This document shows, in pieces, positions 12,236-23,649 of a stretch of DNA of 64,000 bases (positions within the stretch are counted from its first letter, which is position 1; each line of letters begins with the position of its first letter). The notes under the pieces were generated by a model. It ran no database searches. It was not told the origin of the DNA and saw nothing but the letters and a program-made list of their open reading frames with translations. The DNA is from Helicostylum pulchrum (lineage: Eukaryota; Mucoromycota; Mucoromycetes; Mucorales; Mucoraceae). The DNA is taken from assembly GCA_025677825.1 (NCBI GenBank), contig JAIXMO010000033.1, positions 293,522-357,521 on the forward strand, written 5' to 3'. A program made the position numbers and the translations under genes.

Positions 12236-13693
12236 TTATCGCTTCCCCCACTTTTTTTCTCTTCTAGAACTTACCCTTTGGTTTTTTTTTACCTTTTCTA
12301 TTTTTATATATGTTTTAGCTTACCAAAAAAAACTAGTATATATATAAATCGCTTGATAAATAAATCAGTATACATCAATAATGTGGTCTGGAAAATAATT
12401 TCTATTTTTATTATGAATCATTCTGACGGAACACTTGATAAAATAGATTTATAAGACATAAATCCATCTTAAAAGAGGATTATGCCAATCTCAATTTTGT
12501 TTGTGTCTAGCAGATGGTTCTTTGTATGTCTCAATCGTTATAACGTAGTGGCAAGGGATCAAAGTGATATGTGGATAATATTATATCTATATAGTTTTAT
12601 GTACGTTGATAAGCAAGTATTTCACTTTTATAAAATATGTCTTGATTATATCCCTCTAATATTAATTGAATACAACAAGATTATTTTTGGTGATATATTT
12701 ATGAGATATTATTATAAATATCTTTTTTTTTTTTTTGCTTTTTTATTCAAATCGTACCAAAAAAAATCAACCGTACACAAGATGTAATGGTATTCGATAA
12801 TGAAAGTAAGTTATACACGGTGACTTTCACTGGATATAGGGTTTTTAAAAAAGGCTGTGTGTTACTAAGTACAGCGTAGTCCTTAAATTACACTAGAATT
12901 TTTTTTTGAAACTTTGACGTTATTTCTCACTGTTCAAGATAGTACTCTAAAAATTGTTACACGAGACTACTAAGGTTTGCTACGTTCTGTGAATGGTAAT
13001 TAAACAAAGGGCTGTGTGAGTTTTATGTGTGGCGGCTCTCAGCATTACAGAAATCCGTTACGGGCACGGGGTGTACAACACTCAGCCATATACCTATCTA
13101 GACTAAACCTGTTGGTTATACTTTTAGATATGTATATATTTTTTTGCTGTATGCGTTGATTTAAACGGGACATGATTGGTTCTATCCAAGATCGTTTTAG
13201 TAATTTGTTTTGAACCTGTTTTTTATTTGTATTATTTTGCCAAGATACCTTGTTGTAATTAATAGGTGACAATAAACGGATAATAATATTTTGACTTGAA
13301 TAACATTGCAATTGCCGTTTTTGGGTTTGTTTAATCAGGTATGACGAGTTTTGTTTGAAAACCGTAATGTTTGGGGGGAACGCCTGGACCTCTTTTCCCG
13401 GTGCTCCGTTCTTCCGAAAGAGAGAGAAAAAAAAAAGGGTTCAAAATGTCACTATTCAATCTTGTCACTACTGGGCATAAAAAAAAAGTAAATATTGTAA
13501 CAGTAGACTGCAAGTTTTTTTTTTTTGACTTACTTAATACATCCTTAAAAACAACTTGCAGAAAAAAAAACTGGCTTTCAAAATATGATCGTGACCAGTT
13601 AGAAAAAAAAGAATGTTTCTATTTAAACCTTCACTTGCTTCTTTTCTTCTCTATCTCTATCTCTCTCTCTCTTTTTTTTTTTGTTTCATAATC
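12134..13693. other. Intergenic region with homopolymer tract and ORF remnant
   Basis: An unbroken run of about 33 A lies at 12199-12231. Between about 13045 and 13360 the minus strand is open and protein-like (for example KLLKRSWIEPIMSRLNQRIQ), ending at 13045, but it has no start, no recognisable motif and no clear splice partners; it may be a remnant. A CT-microsatellite at 13645-13675 precedes the glycosyltransferase start codon. Confidence 0.4.
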
Positions 13694-15839
13694 ATGAATA
13701 GACGATTTTACATACTCACACTACTATCAGCTGTCTGCTGTATATTAATATTCACTATATACCCATCGTTCAGAATATCTAGATCCGTAATTCAATCCAA
13801 AAGCAACACACCATTTTTCAATTTATTCAATAAAAAGAAAGCATTCGCTACTGTACTTTGCAATCGCAATATGGTAAATAAATTACACATACATGCACAA
13901 GCACACACATAATTAATATTTTTTTTTCTCGTTTCAGATGGAAGCTACCATGGTATCCATCTATTCATTAAACACAGCCTTTGCATTAAAGCCTACATCA
14001 AAAACAGACATCATTGTACTACTTCCCGAATCTATTCAATTTCAACAAGAGGATATTCAGCAACTGGAAAGACTTGGCGCGCACGTTATCCGAGTAAGTA
14101 AGATAAAACAGAGATAAACAAATCTTTTTTACTTATCGTGTTACAGACAACGTTTCCTACTACAGGCTTAAAACTAAATACAAACACTTGCGATCATACA
14201 ATGCTTAATCTTTGGGCTTTACTCGATTACCAAAAAATCGTATATTTCAGTCCCGATATTGTGTTTGAAAACGTAAAAATATGTCATAATGTAATAATGC
14301 ACAAAGCACGCAACTAAAATAAAAAAAATATTTTAGGACGTCGATCAATTCATCAATATCCCAGTAGGTTCTGCCATTATTACTGGAAACTTTAATATCC
14401 CACTCTTTGTTTTAGAGCCCACCCCAGAAACATTTGAATTACTTGTTCATGAATACCGACGAAAACCACACACTACGACATTTACCGACTTGCTCGAGAC
14501 TTTGATTGACTACAGATTACGTTTACCTGTACGCAAGGTTAGTTAGATTCTATTTTTAACAAAAAAAAAATTATGTAATTCCTGAAAGTATATATTATTT
14601 TTAGAATGCCCTAGTTTTTACTGGACCCATGAAACCATGGAATTTCCATACCTATAGAGATGTTGATTGGAGCAAGTATTACGACCCTATTTCCTTTTAT
14701 AAATGGCGTACCATCAGTAATGATGTTCGACACCTGTTTAATCCTCGTATGTCGTAGATCTTTTATCTGCCTCCCAAAAAAAACTAATTCATTTTATTTT
14801 GTTTTGTTTTTAGATTCTGAATGGAAGAATGAGGCAAGACAACGTACTGTTTGTGATTCTTATCTAAGTTCAGTGGCCGATATCCGATACTTTGCTGTCA
14901 AAGATCAATTCTCCGTCATGCTTAGCACCTATAACCCGGAACGTATTCGACACTTATCCCTGCTTATTCGACACCTGTTAAAGTCCACCAAGATCCACAC
15001 TGTCTTTATAACTTGGCACAACCCCGACTTACAAGTTCCCGATACGCTCTATCTTGAAATTGAAGAAGCGGATTACCATCGTGTCAAGGTACTAAGTCAA
15101 ACTTTCGATTCTTTAAACAATCGATTTAATCCTACCGAGGAATTACAAACTGAAGCTGTTTATATCATGGACGATGATATCTATATCGATTTAGAAGATT
15201 TAGAGTTTACTTTTTCTGTAAGTGTTTTTTGCTTTATATCTTTCTCCAAATCAATTGACACAAATATTATTAGGCTTGGCAATCACGTAAAGACAGTGTA
15301 GTAGGTCATTTTCCTCGCTCACATACGTACAACCCAGAAACACACGAAGCAACTTATCGTGTCATTGGTCAAGCACCTTACTCTATCATCTTGACCAAAA
15401 GCATGTTTATTCGATCGGACTACTTGTTTAGCTACACCTGGTAAATATAACAGAACTACTTTCTACAACAACAGCAAAAAAGCTAACATTTCTTTCACTC
15501 GACAAAAATAGCCTTTTAGAACCAGACTTGCACGCTTCAGTGGACAGACAGTTAAACTGTGAGGATTTAGGATTTGCAATGATGGCATCCGGTTTAAGCG
15601 GCGCAGGCCCGACGTATGTTCGTACTCAGAAAAGCATGGAAGACTTTGGTCTTAAAAAGGGTATCAGTACCAATGCAGCACATATGCCCGCTCGGTCTCA
15701 ATGCATTGCTGATTTCATTACCAAGTACTGGCATACACATGATCCACTTATTCCCTCCACTGACGCTGCGGCTCCCTTTGTTAGACCTCTAATTCGTACA
15801 GGTAGTTGGCAAAGAGTTACAAAATCCATTTTAAATTAA
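13694..15839 (+). CDS. Two-domain Golgi glycosyltransferase (GT8-like plus GT64/exostosin-like)
   Basis: Exons 13694-13873, 13938-14093, 14147-14272, 14337-14537, 14605-14746, 14814-15217, 15274-15440 and 15512-15839 join to 567 aa. A type II membrane anchor lies at residues 7-23 (ILTLLSAVCCILIFTIY). Residues about 50-250 look like a GT8 (glycogenin-type) fold: FATVLCNRNM, then LNLWALLDYQKIVYFSPDIV. Residues about 300-560 match the GT64 domain of exostosin-like enzymes: FSVMLSTYNPERIRHLSLLI, the metal-binding DDD in YIMDDDIYIDLEDL (about 386), and a C-terminal acidic NCEDLGFAMMASGLSG. GT64 enzymes transfer N-acetylhexosamines or related sugars; the substrate here is unknown. In the N-terminal half the usual DxD is replaced by SPD, so that half may have lost activity. 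That last point is inference. Confidence 0.85.
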
Positions 15840-16375
15840 AAAAAAAACTGCATTAATATCCCCCCCCCACAAAAGGAGGGGTCTCAATAATAAACAAAAC
15901 ATTTGACTTCTGATAAAGTGGCCTAGAATTGATTTTGTAATGGGTACACATTAGATAGCACTAAAATCTCTTTAGTGTCTACTTTCAATTGCTAGTCAAT
16001 TGATTGTTCTTACTAACGAAAAAAAAAAGAGACCTTCTTTGTTACCGTTTCACTACATAGAACCAGTCATGACAGGAAATTGCTTGTGATAAACGGTCAT
16101 GTCGCAAACGCGCTTTTGGCGCTCTGAAATTTCTAAAAAAAAAACGTGATGACAGCACTTACCCAAAGACCACCCCTTTTTATCCTTTAGCAAAACCACT
16201 TTTTTATATAAAAAAGGGCGCGAGCACAAAAATACGTCATGTTGAAATTACGCGTAGTTTTAAAAACTTTCTTTCCGCTTCCATTACCCCCCTCCCTAGC
16301 TCACTAAAATAGAAAAACAAAAAATCTTTTTTATTTTTTCTTTTTTCTTTTTCACATATATTTTTATAATTAAAA
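15840..16375 (+). promoter_or_regulatory. Upstream region of Tom70
   Basis: No gene is seen. A short run of C followed by AAAGGAGGGG lies at 15862-15882. From 16255 to 16375 the plus strand is strongly pyrimidine-rich, ending in long T runs before the Tom70 start codon. This is typical of an expressed fungal promoter, but no specific factor site can be named. Confidence 0.45.
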
Positions 16376-18543
16376 ATGGCACCCGCTAGTAGTAAGGTTG
16401 TTGAAGCCAATACATCCGATAAGCTTAAAAAGTTCTTTGAAGATAAAGACTGGAAGTTCTATTGTGCTGTTGCCGCTGGTTTGACCCTTGCAGGTGCAGG
16501 TGCTTATTATGCCACCAGTGGTGTCAGTAAGAAGAAGAAGAAGCCTGAGTCCAAGAAAGAACCTGGTAAATAAACCTCGCTTTTTTTTTTTCTACCGTAA
16601 CGCCCTTCTAAAACTTTATGACCGTATTTTTTTTTTAGCTACTAAGAGATCTGTTGAATCTACTACCACCAAAACAGAGTCTACCCCTGCTGAAGAAACT
16701 ACTACTACTACAACCACAACCACCTCCACTACTGAAACTGCTACTCCTGTGCTTGATTTCACTACTTTAACAGAAGCTGAAATTGCTGATTTAACTAATG
16801 AGGTATTTTTAAAAAAAATTTATTAGTAAAAGGGGAACTTTTTTTTTATTGATAGTCGTTATTATTAGAAACGTGCTGAAGCCGCCCAATCCCTCAAAAC
16901 AAAGGGTAACGCTAAATTCAGTGCAAAGAGTTACGAAGAAGCTGCCGAATTATACACTTTAGCACTTCAATATAAGGCCGATCCTATCTTTTACTCCAAC
17001 CGTGCTGCTTGTTACGCCAACTTGGGTTATAACGACCGTGTCATTGAAGATTGTAATTCGGCTCTCAAGTTAGACCCTGTTTACGTCAAGGCTTTGAACA
17101 GACGTGCTCATGCTTTGGAAAAGAAGGGTGATTTAGAGAACTCTCTTTACGGTAATAGGGTATATATTTTTTTAGAGGGGTTAGGGTAATTGATAGCGTT
17201 TTATAGATTTCACTTGTGTTTGTATTCTCGATGCTTTCAAGAATGATGCTGCTAGTAAGGCTATGGAACGTGTTTTAAAGCTTGTTTCTGAAAACAGAGC
17301 AAAGGAAATTATGAAGGTTTGTATTTTAAAAAAGTAGTGCAAAGAGAGTATCAAAAAGAAACTTATTCGTGTTTTGTGTGTGTGTATAGACAAAGAAACC
17401 TCGTTTGCCTTCTCCTACTTTCGTCAATGCTTATCTTGACTCATTCCGTCCTGGTAACGTACCCACCCAAAAAAGGAAAGCAAAAAAAAAAAAAAAGTAC
17501 TAATTTAAAATATGCAGTTGTTCAAGATTTAGCTGGTATTCCTGATGAGGAAACTGGTGACGCATATTACGCCAAGGCATACCGTTTCATTGCTGAAAAG
17601 AAGTATGAGGAAGCATTAGAAGCCTGTGAAAAGGCCGCTGAATTAGGCTGCTCTCGCGCCTACCAAGCCTACGCCATGAATTTGATGGGTACTTTTGCTT
17701 TCTTAAAGGGAAACACAGCCGAAGCCTTAGATTATTTCAACAAGGCTATTGAAGCCGATCCCAAGTATGTTCAAAGTTATATCAAGCGTTCTAGCATCTA
17801 CATGGAAAGAGGTAATTTTTTTAATTTGTGTGTGCGTATGCATATATTAATAATTTTCTTAAGGTGATGTCGAAACAACATTCAAGCAATTCGAAGACGC
17901 TGTTGCAATTAACCCTAGTGACCCTGACATTTACTACCACCGCGGACAAGTCAATTACATCAGCGGAAACTACGACGCCGCCGCCAAAGATTACACCGAA
18001 AGCATCAAACTCGATGACTCGTTTGTCTACGCCCATATCCAACTCGGTGTCGTGCAATACAAGCTTGGATCCATTTCCTCTTCCATGAGCACCTTTAACA
18101 ACACATTAAAGAAATTCGCCGACAGTACCGATGTGCATAACTACTATGGTGAGCTTTTGGTAGACCAACAAAAGTTACCCGAGGCCATCGATATGTTTGG
18201 AAAGGCTATGACCTTGGACCCCAAGAACCCTCTTCCTTATATCAACAAGGCAATGTTAATGTACCAAGTTTTAGGAAACACCGAAGAAGCTATTCAGTTA
18301 TGTAAGAGCGCTTTAGAGGTAGACCCTGCGTGTGATGCCGCTGTTGCTTCGCTCGCTCAGATCTTACTTGAACAAGGTAAGCCTGAGGAGGCACTCAAGT
18401 ACTATGAAATGGCTATCAACTTAGCTAGAACTGAAGCTGAACTTGAGCACGCTATTTCTTATGTTGAAGCTACAAAGACCCAAACTCGTTTCGCAAAGGA
18501 TTTCCCTGATGCTGCTGCCAAGTTGAAGGCATTGAGAGGTTAA
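16376..18543 (+). CDS. TOM70: Mitochondrial import receptor Tom70
   Basis: Exons 16376-16565, 16639-16802, 16869-17151, 17207-17316, 17390-17453, 17518-17811 and 17864-18543 give 594 aa, close to the usual Tom70 length. The N-terminal anchor is FYCAVAAGLTLAGAGAYYAT (about 28-47), followed by a Lys-rich stretch and a Thr/Glu-rich linker. TPR repeats follow, for example AKGNAKFS-type EAAQSLKTKGNAKFSAKSYE and later GMxxxMKG-like units such as LDYFNKAIEADPKYVQSYIK. Tom70 sits in the mitochondrial outer membrane and receives Hsp70/Hsp90-bound carrier precursors. The first ATG is chosen because it directly precedes the anchor. It is convergent with eL18. Confidence 0.93.
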
Positions 18544-18839
18544 AAAGGAGTTCTTTTTTCTTTCTTTTCTTATGCAGTAACCATCCCCCTCTTTTTTTTT
18601 TTGCTTTCTTAACAATGTATATTATTGAAAATAAAAATCCTTACAAAAAAAATTATATGTAAACCCAAAATACGCTCGTAATTCGTAAACACTCGCAATC
18701 TGTAAACACTCGTAATCTACAAACTATACATAAATCCAAATACACTCATACATACAAATCCAACACACGCTTGTTTTTTTTTGTTTTGAAAAAAAAATTG
18801 GTTTAATATGATCGATACAAAGAAGAAAAATACTTCGCT

Positions 18840-19730
18840 TTAAACCTTGAAACCACGAGAAGCACGCTTACCACGAGCCTTTTCGAACTTTCTACCCTTG
18901 GAACGAACGAAAGGCTTCTTGTTCTTATGGGGACCCATACCGAAATGCTTAACGGACTCACGAGAGTTCTTGGCACCACGTACAAGGATGGTGTTGGCAC
19001 CAGTGGGGGCACGAAGAGCCAATTGATCCAAGGTCAAACACTCACCACCGGCCTTCAAGATACGAGCCTTGGCGGTCTTGGTGAAATGAAGAGCAGCAAC
19101 AGAGAGCTTGGGGAGGTCCAAGAGACGAGAATCGTCAGTAACGGTACCGACAACAACAACGGTGTTGGCGCCCTTGGCGTTCTTGACAATACGAGAAACG
19201 GTGACAGGGGGACGGTTGACGCGAGACATAAAGAGACGCTTCAAGACTACCTTGTTGAAGTTGGCTTCAGTACGACGAGCAAGGAAACGGTACAACTATT
19301 TTTTTTAAAAAAAAAAAAGAGGTTTAAGAGTCTGGAAGTGAAATCTCGGAGCTATATTATTTCCTTACCTTGACGAGCAAGGCCAAGTAGACGTTCTCAG
19401 ACTTGGGAGAAGTACGGTTAGAGTTCTTAACGTGATGGTTCTTAAGATCAATACCCTACAAAAATATTCCATGTTGGTTTAGTTTGTTGTTTCTTGTAAC
19501 TTATGCGTGCGCCCTTTTTTTTTTTTTTTTTTTTCTTTCCGCGCTCTCGCTTCTCTTTTTCCCCCTTTTCCCCTTTTCTCTCCCACTCTTTTTTGTTTTT
19601 TCGCAAAAAAAAAAAAAAAATATCCATCCATTGATATCATCGATTTTTTTTTTTTTTTTTTTTTGCATAGTCGATCTTTTTTTTTTTTTTTTTTGCTGTT
19701 CCATCCGTAGTGTTTTTAGGTGTTTACCAT
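18840..19730 (-). CDS. RPL18: 60S ribosomal protein eL18
   Basis: Exons 19455-19369 ([20 protein letters not shown]) and 19295-18840, preceded by a proposed ATG-only exon 19730-19728, give 181 aa. The body reads [20 protein letters not shown], then [16 protein letters not shown], and ends [19 protein letters not shown], which is diagnostic of eL18, a large-subunit protein. An intron directly after the start codon is known in eL18 genes; here ATG|GTAAAC at 19730 is the best candidate, giving a 272-base first intron full of T and A runs (19727-19456). The internal exons are certain; the start exon is inferred. Confidence 0.93.
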
Positions 19731-20206
19731 TTTTAAATATCTATCAACCGGTCGTCCAAGAAGAGAGAATCTTTATTGTTTTGATGTAATGCGAATTGTG
19801 GATGTTTCTGGCTTTACAGCATCCGATATTCCCCCGAGCCGAAAGCAACTCTGTTTCCGGTCCGAAGTAATGCGGCTTTCTAATATTGTAATTATTGATT
19901 TTTTGAGACAGGGCCATGAAAGTTTTGTCGAAACATAACGTTTAATATAAGGGAATAGTATTTAAGCATAAACTTTAATTTATTTTAAAAAAAATGCATG
20001 CAATTCTTAAACTATACGTTATAAACTATCCTGTAATCTAAAAAAGAAAAAAAAAAAGTGAGCTTGGGGGAAAAACCATAGTTTACTACCATGGTTATTC
20101 ATCCGCAGTCACCATGACAATAAATTGTTTTTATTTTGGGTATTTTTGTTTTCCTCTCTCTTTGTATTTTTGTTTTTCCACCTTTACAAACAACAACAAC
20201 AAAAAA
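19731..20206. promoter_or_regulatory. Divergent promoter region between eL18 and Coq9
   Basis: About 476 bases between two divergent start codons. No gene is supported. The sequence holds GGGGGAAAAACCATAGTTTACTACCATGG at about 20065-20095, with a palindromic CCATGGTT core, and pyrimidine tracts before the Coq9 ATG. No named site can be assigned. Confidence 0.4.
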
Positions 20207-21372
20207 ATGTCAGCACTTCGACCTCTTATCGTAAAGGCACTTCGTACCTCTACTGTCCGTACTTCAGCTATCCGTATCCCAGCACGTTTATTACCTGCTT
20301 ACCAAACTCGTAACCTTGCTTCCGAAGCCTCTACTACTACTACTACGTAAGAACAACTTTTATTCTTAGCCTTTACAAAGATAAACTAAACACATATATA
20401 GACCTATGATGGAAGCTAAAGAAGAAGAGGAAGTAGACCCTCGTGTAGAAATTTTAAAGGCCACGATGCCATTTGTTGCACAATATGGTTGGACTATGGA
20501 AAGTTTAATGCAGGGAGCCAAGTCACTTGGGTACCCTTCTGTAGCACACGGTGTCTTTCCAGGCGGTGTATCTGGTTTGATCGATGCTCATTTAGCTTAT
20601 TCTCGTGAATTGTTTGTTGCTTTGATAAATGAAAAAAAGGAAGAATTAAAAAAGTAACGGGGGCACACAAGAACGCATGATAATTTGTTTGTACTGATTC
20701 TGTTGTTTTTTAGTTTGCCTATGAATGAAAGAGTGAAAGTATTGACAGCACTTCGATTAGATATGAATAAACCTTATATTCAAAAATGGCCAGAGGTATA
20801 CAATACACAAAAAATATAGTAGAAGAAGAAAGGAAGGATTTACTAATAATTTTAAAAGGCACTTGCTGTTATGGCACAACCAAGTAATGTCAATATGTCA
20901 TTGAAACACTTGGGAGATATTGCAGATGATATCTGGTATTATGCAGGTGACAAAAGCGCTGATGTAAATTTTTAATAATGACACACAACTACATGCTATA
21001 TATAAACTAACTCGAAAAAAAAAAAAGATGAACTGGTATACGAAACGTGCATCTTTAGCCGCCATTTACAGCGCAGCTGATATCTTTATGACACAAGATG
21101 TCTCCCCCAACTATACCGAGACTGAAAGATTTTTATCAAGAAGATTAAATGAAGCTGCTTGGATTGGATCTTCTACACGTCAAGTAAGTTTTTTGCATAA
21201 AAATTAAAATAATGTAGTACCTAATTTTTTATTTTTTAGTTGGGTACAATGTTGACATTTGGAGCAAAGAGTATGGTCAGCGCACTTGCTAATGTAAGGG
21301 GGGAAATATTTATGTGTGTGTAAGTGTTTATAACTAACTAAATTTTTATTTTAGCGTGGTGGTTCATTTTAA
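20207..21372 (+). CDS. COQ9: Ubiquinone biosynthesis protein Coq9, mitochondrial
   Basis: Exons 20207-20346, 20402-20653, 20714-20795, 20859-20963, 21028-21183, 21240-21293 and 21355-21372 give 268 aa. The N-terminus is Arg/Ser/Thr-rich without acidic residues (SALRPLIVKALRTSTVRTSA), a typical mitochondrial targeting signal. The body shows the Coq9 pattern ILKATMPFVAQYGWTMESLM, the helix DIADDIWYYAGDKSADMNWY and TKRASLAAIYSAADIFMTQD. Coq9 is a TetR-fold lipid-binding subunit of the coenzyme Q synthome that presents substrate to Coq7. The last exon has only six codons. It is convergent with the PAS-like gene, stops 176 bases apart. Confidence 0.93.
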
Positions 21373-21511
21373 ATAAAATAAAATTACGTAAAAACAGGTT
21401 ATTTATTATTTACAAATTAATCTATGTGTTGTACAAACAAGTATGCAATTAAAAGGAGGAGGAGGGGGGTTTGGAATAAGTGGAAAGTATGTATAAGCGG
21501 AAGAAAAGAAA

Positions 21512-21525
21512 GGGGGGGGGGGGGG
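21512..21525. repeat. Poly-G tract between convergent genes
   Basis: Fourteen consecutive G residues lie between the Coq9 stop and the downstream minus-strand stop, preceded by a purine-only stretch from about 21450. A second poly-G tract of 16 lies at 23234-23249. Confidence 0.9.
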
Positions 21526-21548
21526 TATATAAGTGTGTGTATAATAGT

Positions 21549-22547
21549 TTATACAACAGTATCACAAACAACTGAGTTAATGTGAGTTTTTGAAATTAAC
21601 CACTCAGAAGTTTGATCCAACGTAGTATCAATAAACGACCTGGAAGTCGAAGGTGAAATACCACCTGCCCAACTCATAAACCTACACATATTTTCCACTT
21701 CCGGTCTTTCCTTTGTCGTCTTTACAATTCTTCTTAATAAATATTCAGAGGAAGTGGCAAATAAGCCGGACCATGTCTTGTCTTGATCATACCACAGTTG
21801 CCAAACGGTCTGTATAAATAACACCAAGCTAGCTGCTAAGCTATGCGCAATGGCAGTCATTCCATTTTCCACAGCGTACCAAAACTTTGATTGTATTTGT
21901 GACACAGTTTCTCGAAGCACATTGTTGTAATGTTGTTGTTGCACAATAGCATCGCCGTTCGACGAAGGTTTAATTAAGCAAAGTATCTTTCGACCGCCTT
22001 CAATGGTCATGACAGTGAATTCAGAGTACTGAGGTTCGTCGTCGCAGTTGTCGTCGTTTACCATACGAACGGAAAAGGTGTTGATACACGAGTCCTTACT
22101 AGCTTCGTTTAAACCGGCACAGAATTTCTGGACATCATCTGAATGGATATAACGCATCATGGGTTGGCCGACGGATAAGGTTGGTAATACTTGGCTTTGA
22201 AATGCAGCCTCGATGGTACCATACATGGTAAGCCGAGTAATAGTGACATTGTGATTACGTTTAGAGTACATTTGGTTCAAGTCTGTAATGTCTGTACATA
22301 TTAAAATGCGCTTATTGTCTTTGGTATGTGTGCATATGCAAAGTGTGCGTAAAGACTGGAGTGTGCGGACGATAAGATAAGATTGATCAGACTCTATCGG
22401 TTTCCAAATACTGTCCAGGTATTGATTGGTAGGATCATAATTTAACAACTGGATCATTTCTTTTGTTACACTCAAGATTTCATCTTTTTCGTTAATCGTT
22501 ATCCAAGCCATCGATCTTTGAGGGCAATCTGTAGTTGTATGATTCAT
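21549..22547 (-). CDS. PAS-domain-like protein, intronless
   Basis: A single uninterrupted frame of 332 aa. The N-terminal part (about 10-110) resembles a PAS fold, with ITINEKDEILSVTKEMIQLL and WKPIESDQSYLIVRTLQ. A second PAS-like segment covers about 105-200, with QPMMRYIHSDDVQKFCAGLN followed by FSVRMV and SEFTVMTIEGGRKILCLIKP. The C-terminal half is helical (YAVENGMTAIAHSLAASLVL) and has no zinc finger, kinase or other effector domain. PAS modules sense small molecules or mediate dimerisation. The absence of introns stands out against the neighbours. A truncated relative of blue-light or bHLH-PAS regulators is possible but not shown. Confidence 0.7.
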   Translation of the reverse strand: MNHTTTDCPQRSMAWITINEKDEILSVTKEMIQLLNYDPTNQYLDSIWKPIESDQSYLIVRTLQSLRTLCICTHTKDNKRILICTDITDLNQMYSKRNHNVTITRLTMYGTIEAAFQSQVLPTLSVGQPMMRYIHSDDVQKFCAGLNEASKDSCINTFSVRMVNDDNCDDEPQYSEFTVMTIEGGRKILCLIKPSSNGDAIVQQQHYNNVLRETVSQIQSKFWYAVENGMTAIAHSLAASLVLFIQTVWQLWYDQDKTWSGLFATSSEYLLRRIVKTTKERPEVENMCRFMSWAGGISPSTSRSFIDTTLDQTSEWLISKTHINSVVCDTVV

Positions 22548-23649
22548 TTTATAGAAGAAGAAAAAAAAGGGTCGGAATATTGTAGTAGGAGAAAAAAAAA
22601 AAGAGAAAGAAAAAGAAAAACGTAAGTATTTTTCATTTTTTTATAGTTAGCAAAAAAAAAAAGGGTGGGGCAAAAAAGTGGGGAACCCAATGATCAAAAA
22701 AAAAAGCGAAACTATTTCCTATTTAGTTATTTAAGCAGTTTCTTTTACAGTGTAACTCACTTCAAAATCTTAATTCGAAAAAGGCAAAAAAAAAAATGTC
22801 TTATTGGTTCCAATTACCCTTTCTGCTCACGGTGCCAATTTGCGGGTCTGTAATTAATATTAAGCAACCTTGCTCATGAAAGATTTTTGGGGATTTTGTA
22901 TACAAGTATTTTTTTCAACCTTAAAAATATGACGTATTGCATTCATGCTAAATGTTAAAACCTCGGATGAATCGATTCCTGTAAAATAAATGATTTTTGT
23001 TTCTCCCTTTGTGTGTATGATAGGTGAAGAAAAAAGAAATTTTAGTTCCAGCACCAAAACGTCGGAACCCTAGTTCCAGCACCACTATTAACTTCTTTGA
23101 ATGATGTTTTTGCAGATTCAAAATATTACTTTGCGAGCTCTGGAATTTTAATTACGGCTTTTTATATAAGATGCCATGTCTGTCCCTGGACATGTACATA
23201 AAAAAAAATGTGTTGTAAGGTTGATAAAAAGGAGGGGGGGGGGGGGGGGATATTGGTACCGCGACCCATACCGATTACCTTTTATTACCTTTTTTTAAAA
23301 AAAAATCTACCCGTGATCGACACTATAATGAAATTAACTAGAACGCGTTTGAAAAAAAAACCAAAAAGAAAAAAAAAAAAAAATACAAGTTCTTATTAAA
23401 AGAAAAGCATATATCATAATTCGTGTTACTTGGATGTAAATGACGAAAGAAAAAATTCATCTGCTAAATAGACTTAATCATTATTTAAAATATATTTTTT
23501 AACCCGTGATATAACAGAAAAGGGGTTCAATTTAACAAATAAAAGATCGCCGGTAAATAGGATATACACACAAAACACTTTTTTTACTGGGGGATGTGTG
23601 TGTGTGTGTTAGTTTATTCAGGATGTTTTTTAAAAAGTTCTTGAGTCCT
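22548..23649. other. Intergenic region
   Basis: No supported gene. The 130 bases next to the PAS-like start are purine-rich with several A runs. A poly-G tract lies at 23234-23249 and a short GT repeat at 23597-23609. Small open frames are in low-complexity sequence and show no coding character. Confidence 0.5.

Noticed and set aside
12161..12454. 97-residue frame with poly-Lys and hydrophobic tail
   Set aside because: Created by a 33-base A run and T-rich DNA; no coding character.
13045..13311. 88-residue minus-strand frame as a gene
   Set aside because: Protein-like in places but no plausible start, partner exon or motif; kept only as a possible remnant in the intergenic note.
18927..19373. 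148-residue plus-strand frame over eL18
   Set aside because: Exact antisense shadow of the eL18 exon; the ribosomal protein is unmistakable on the other strand.
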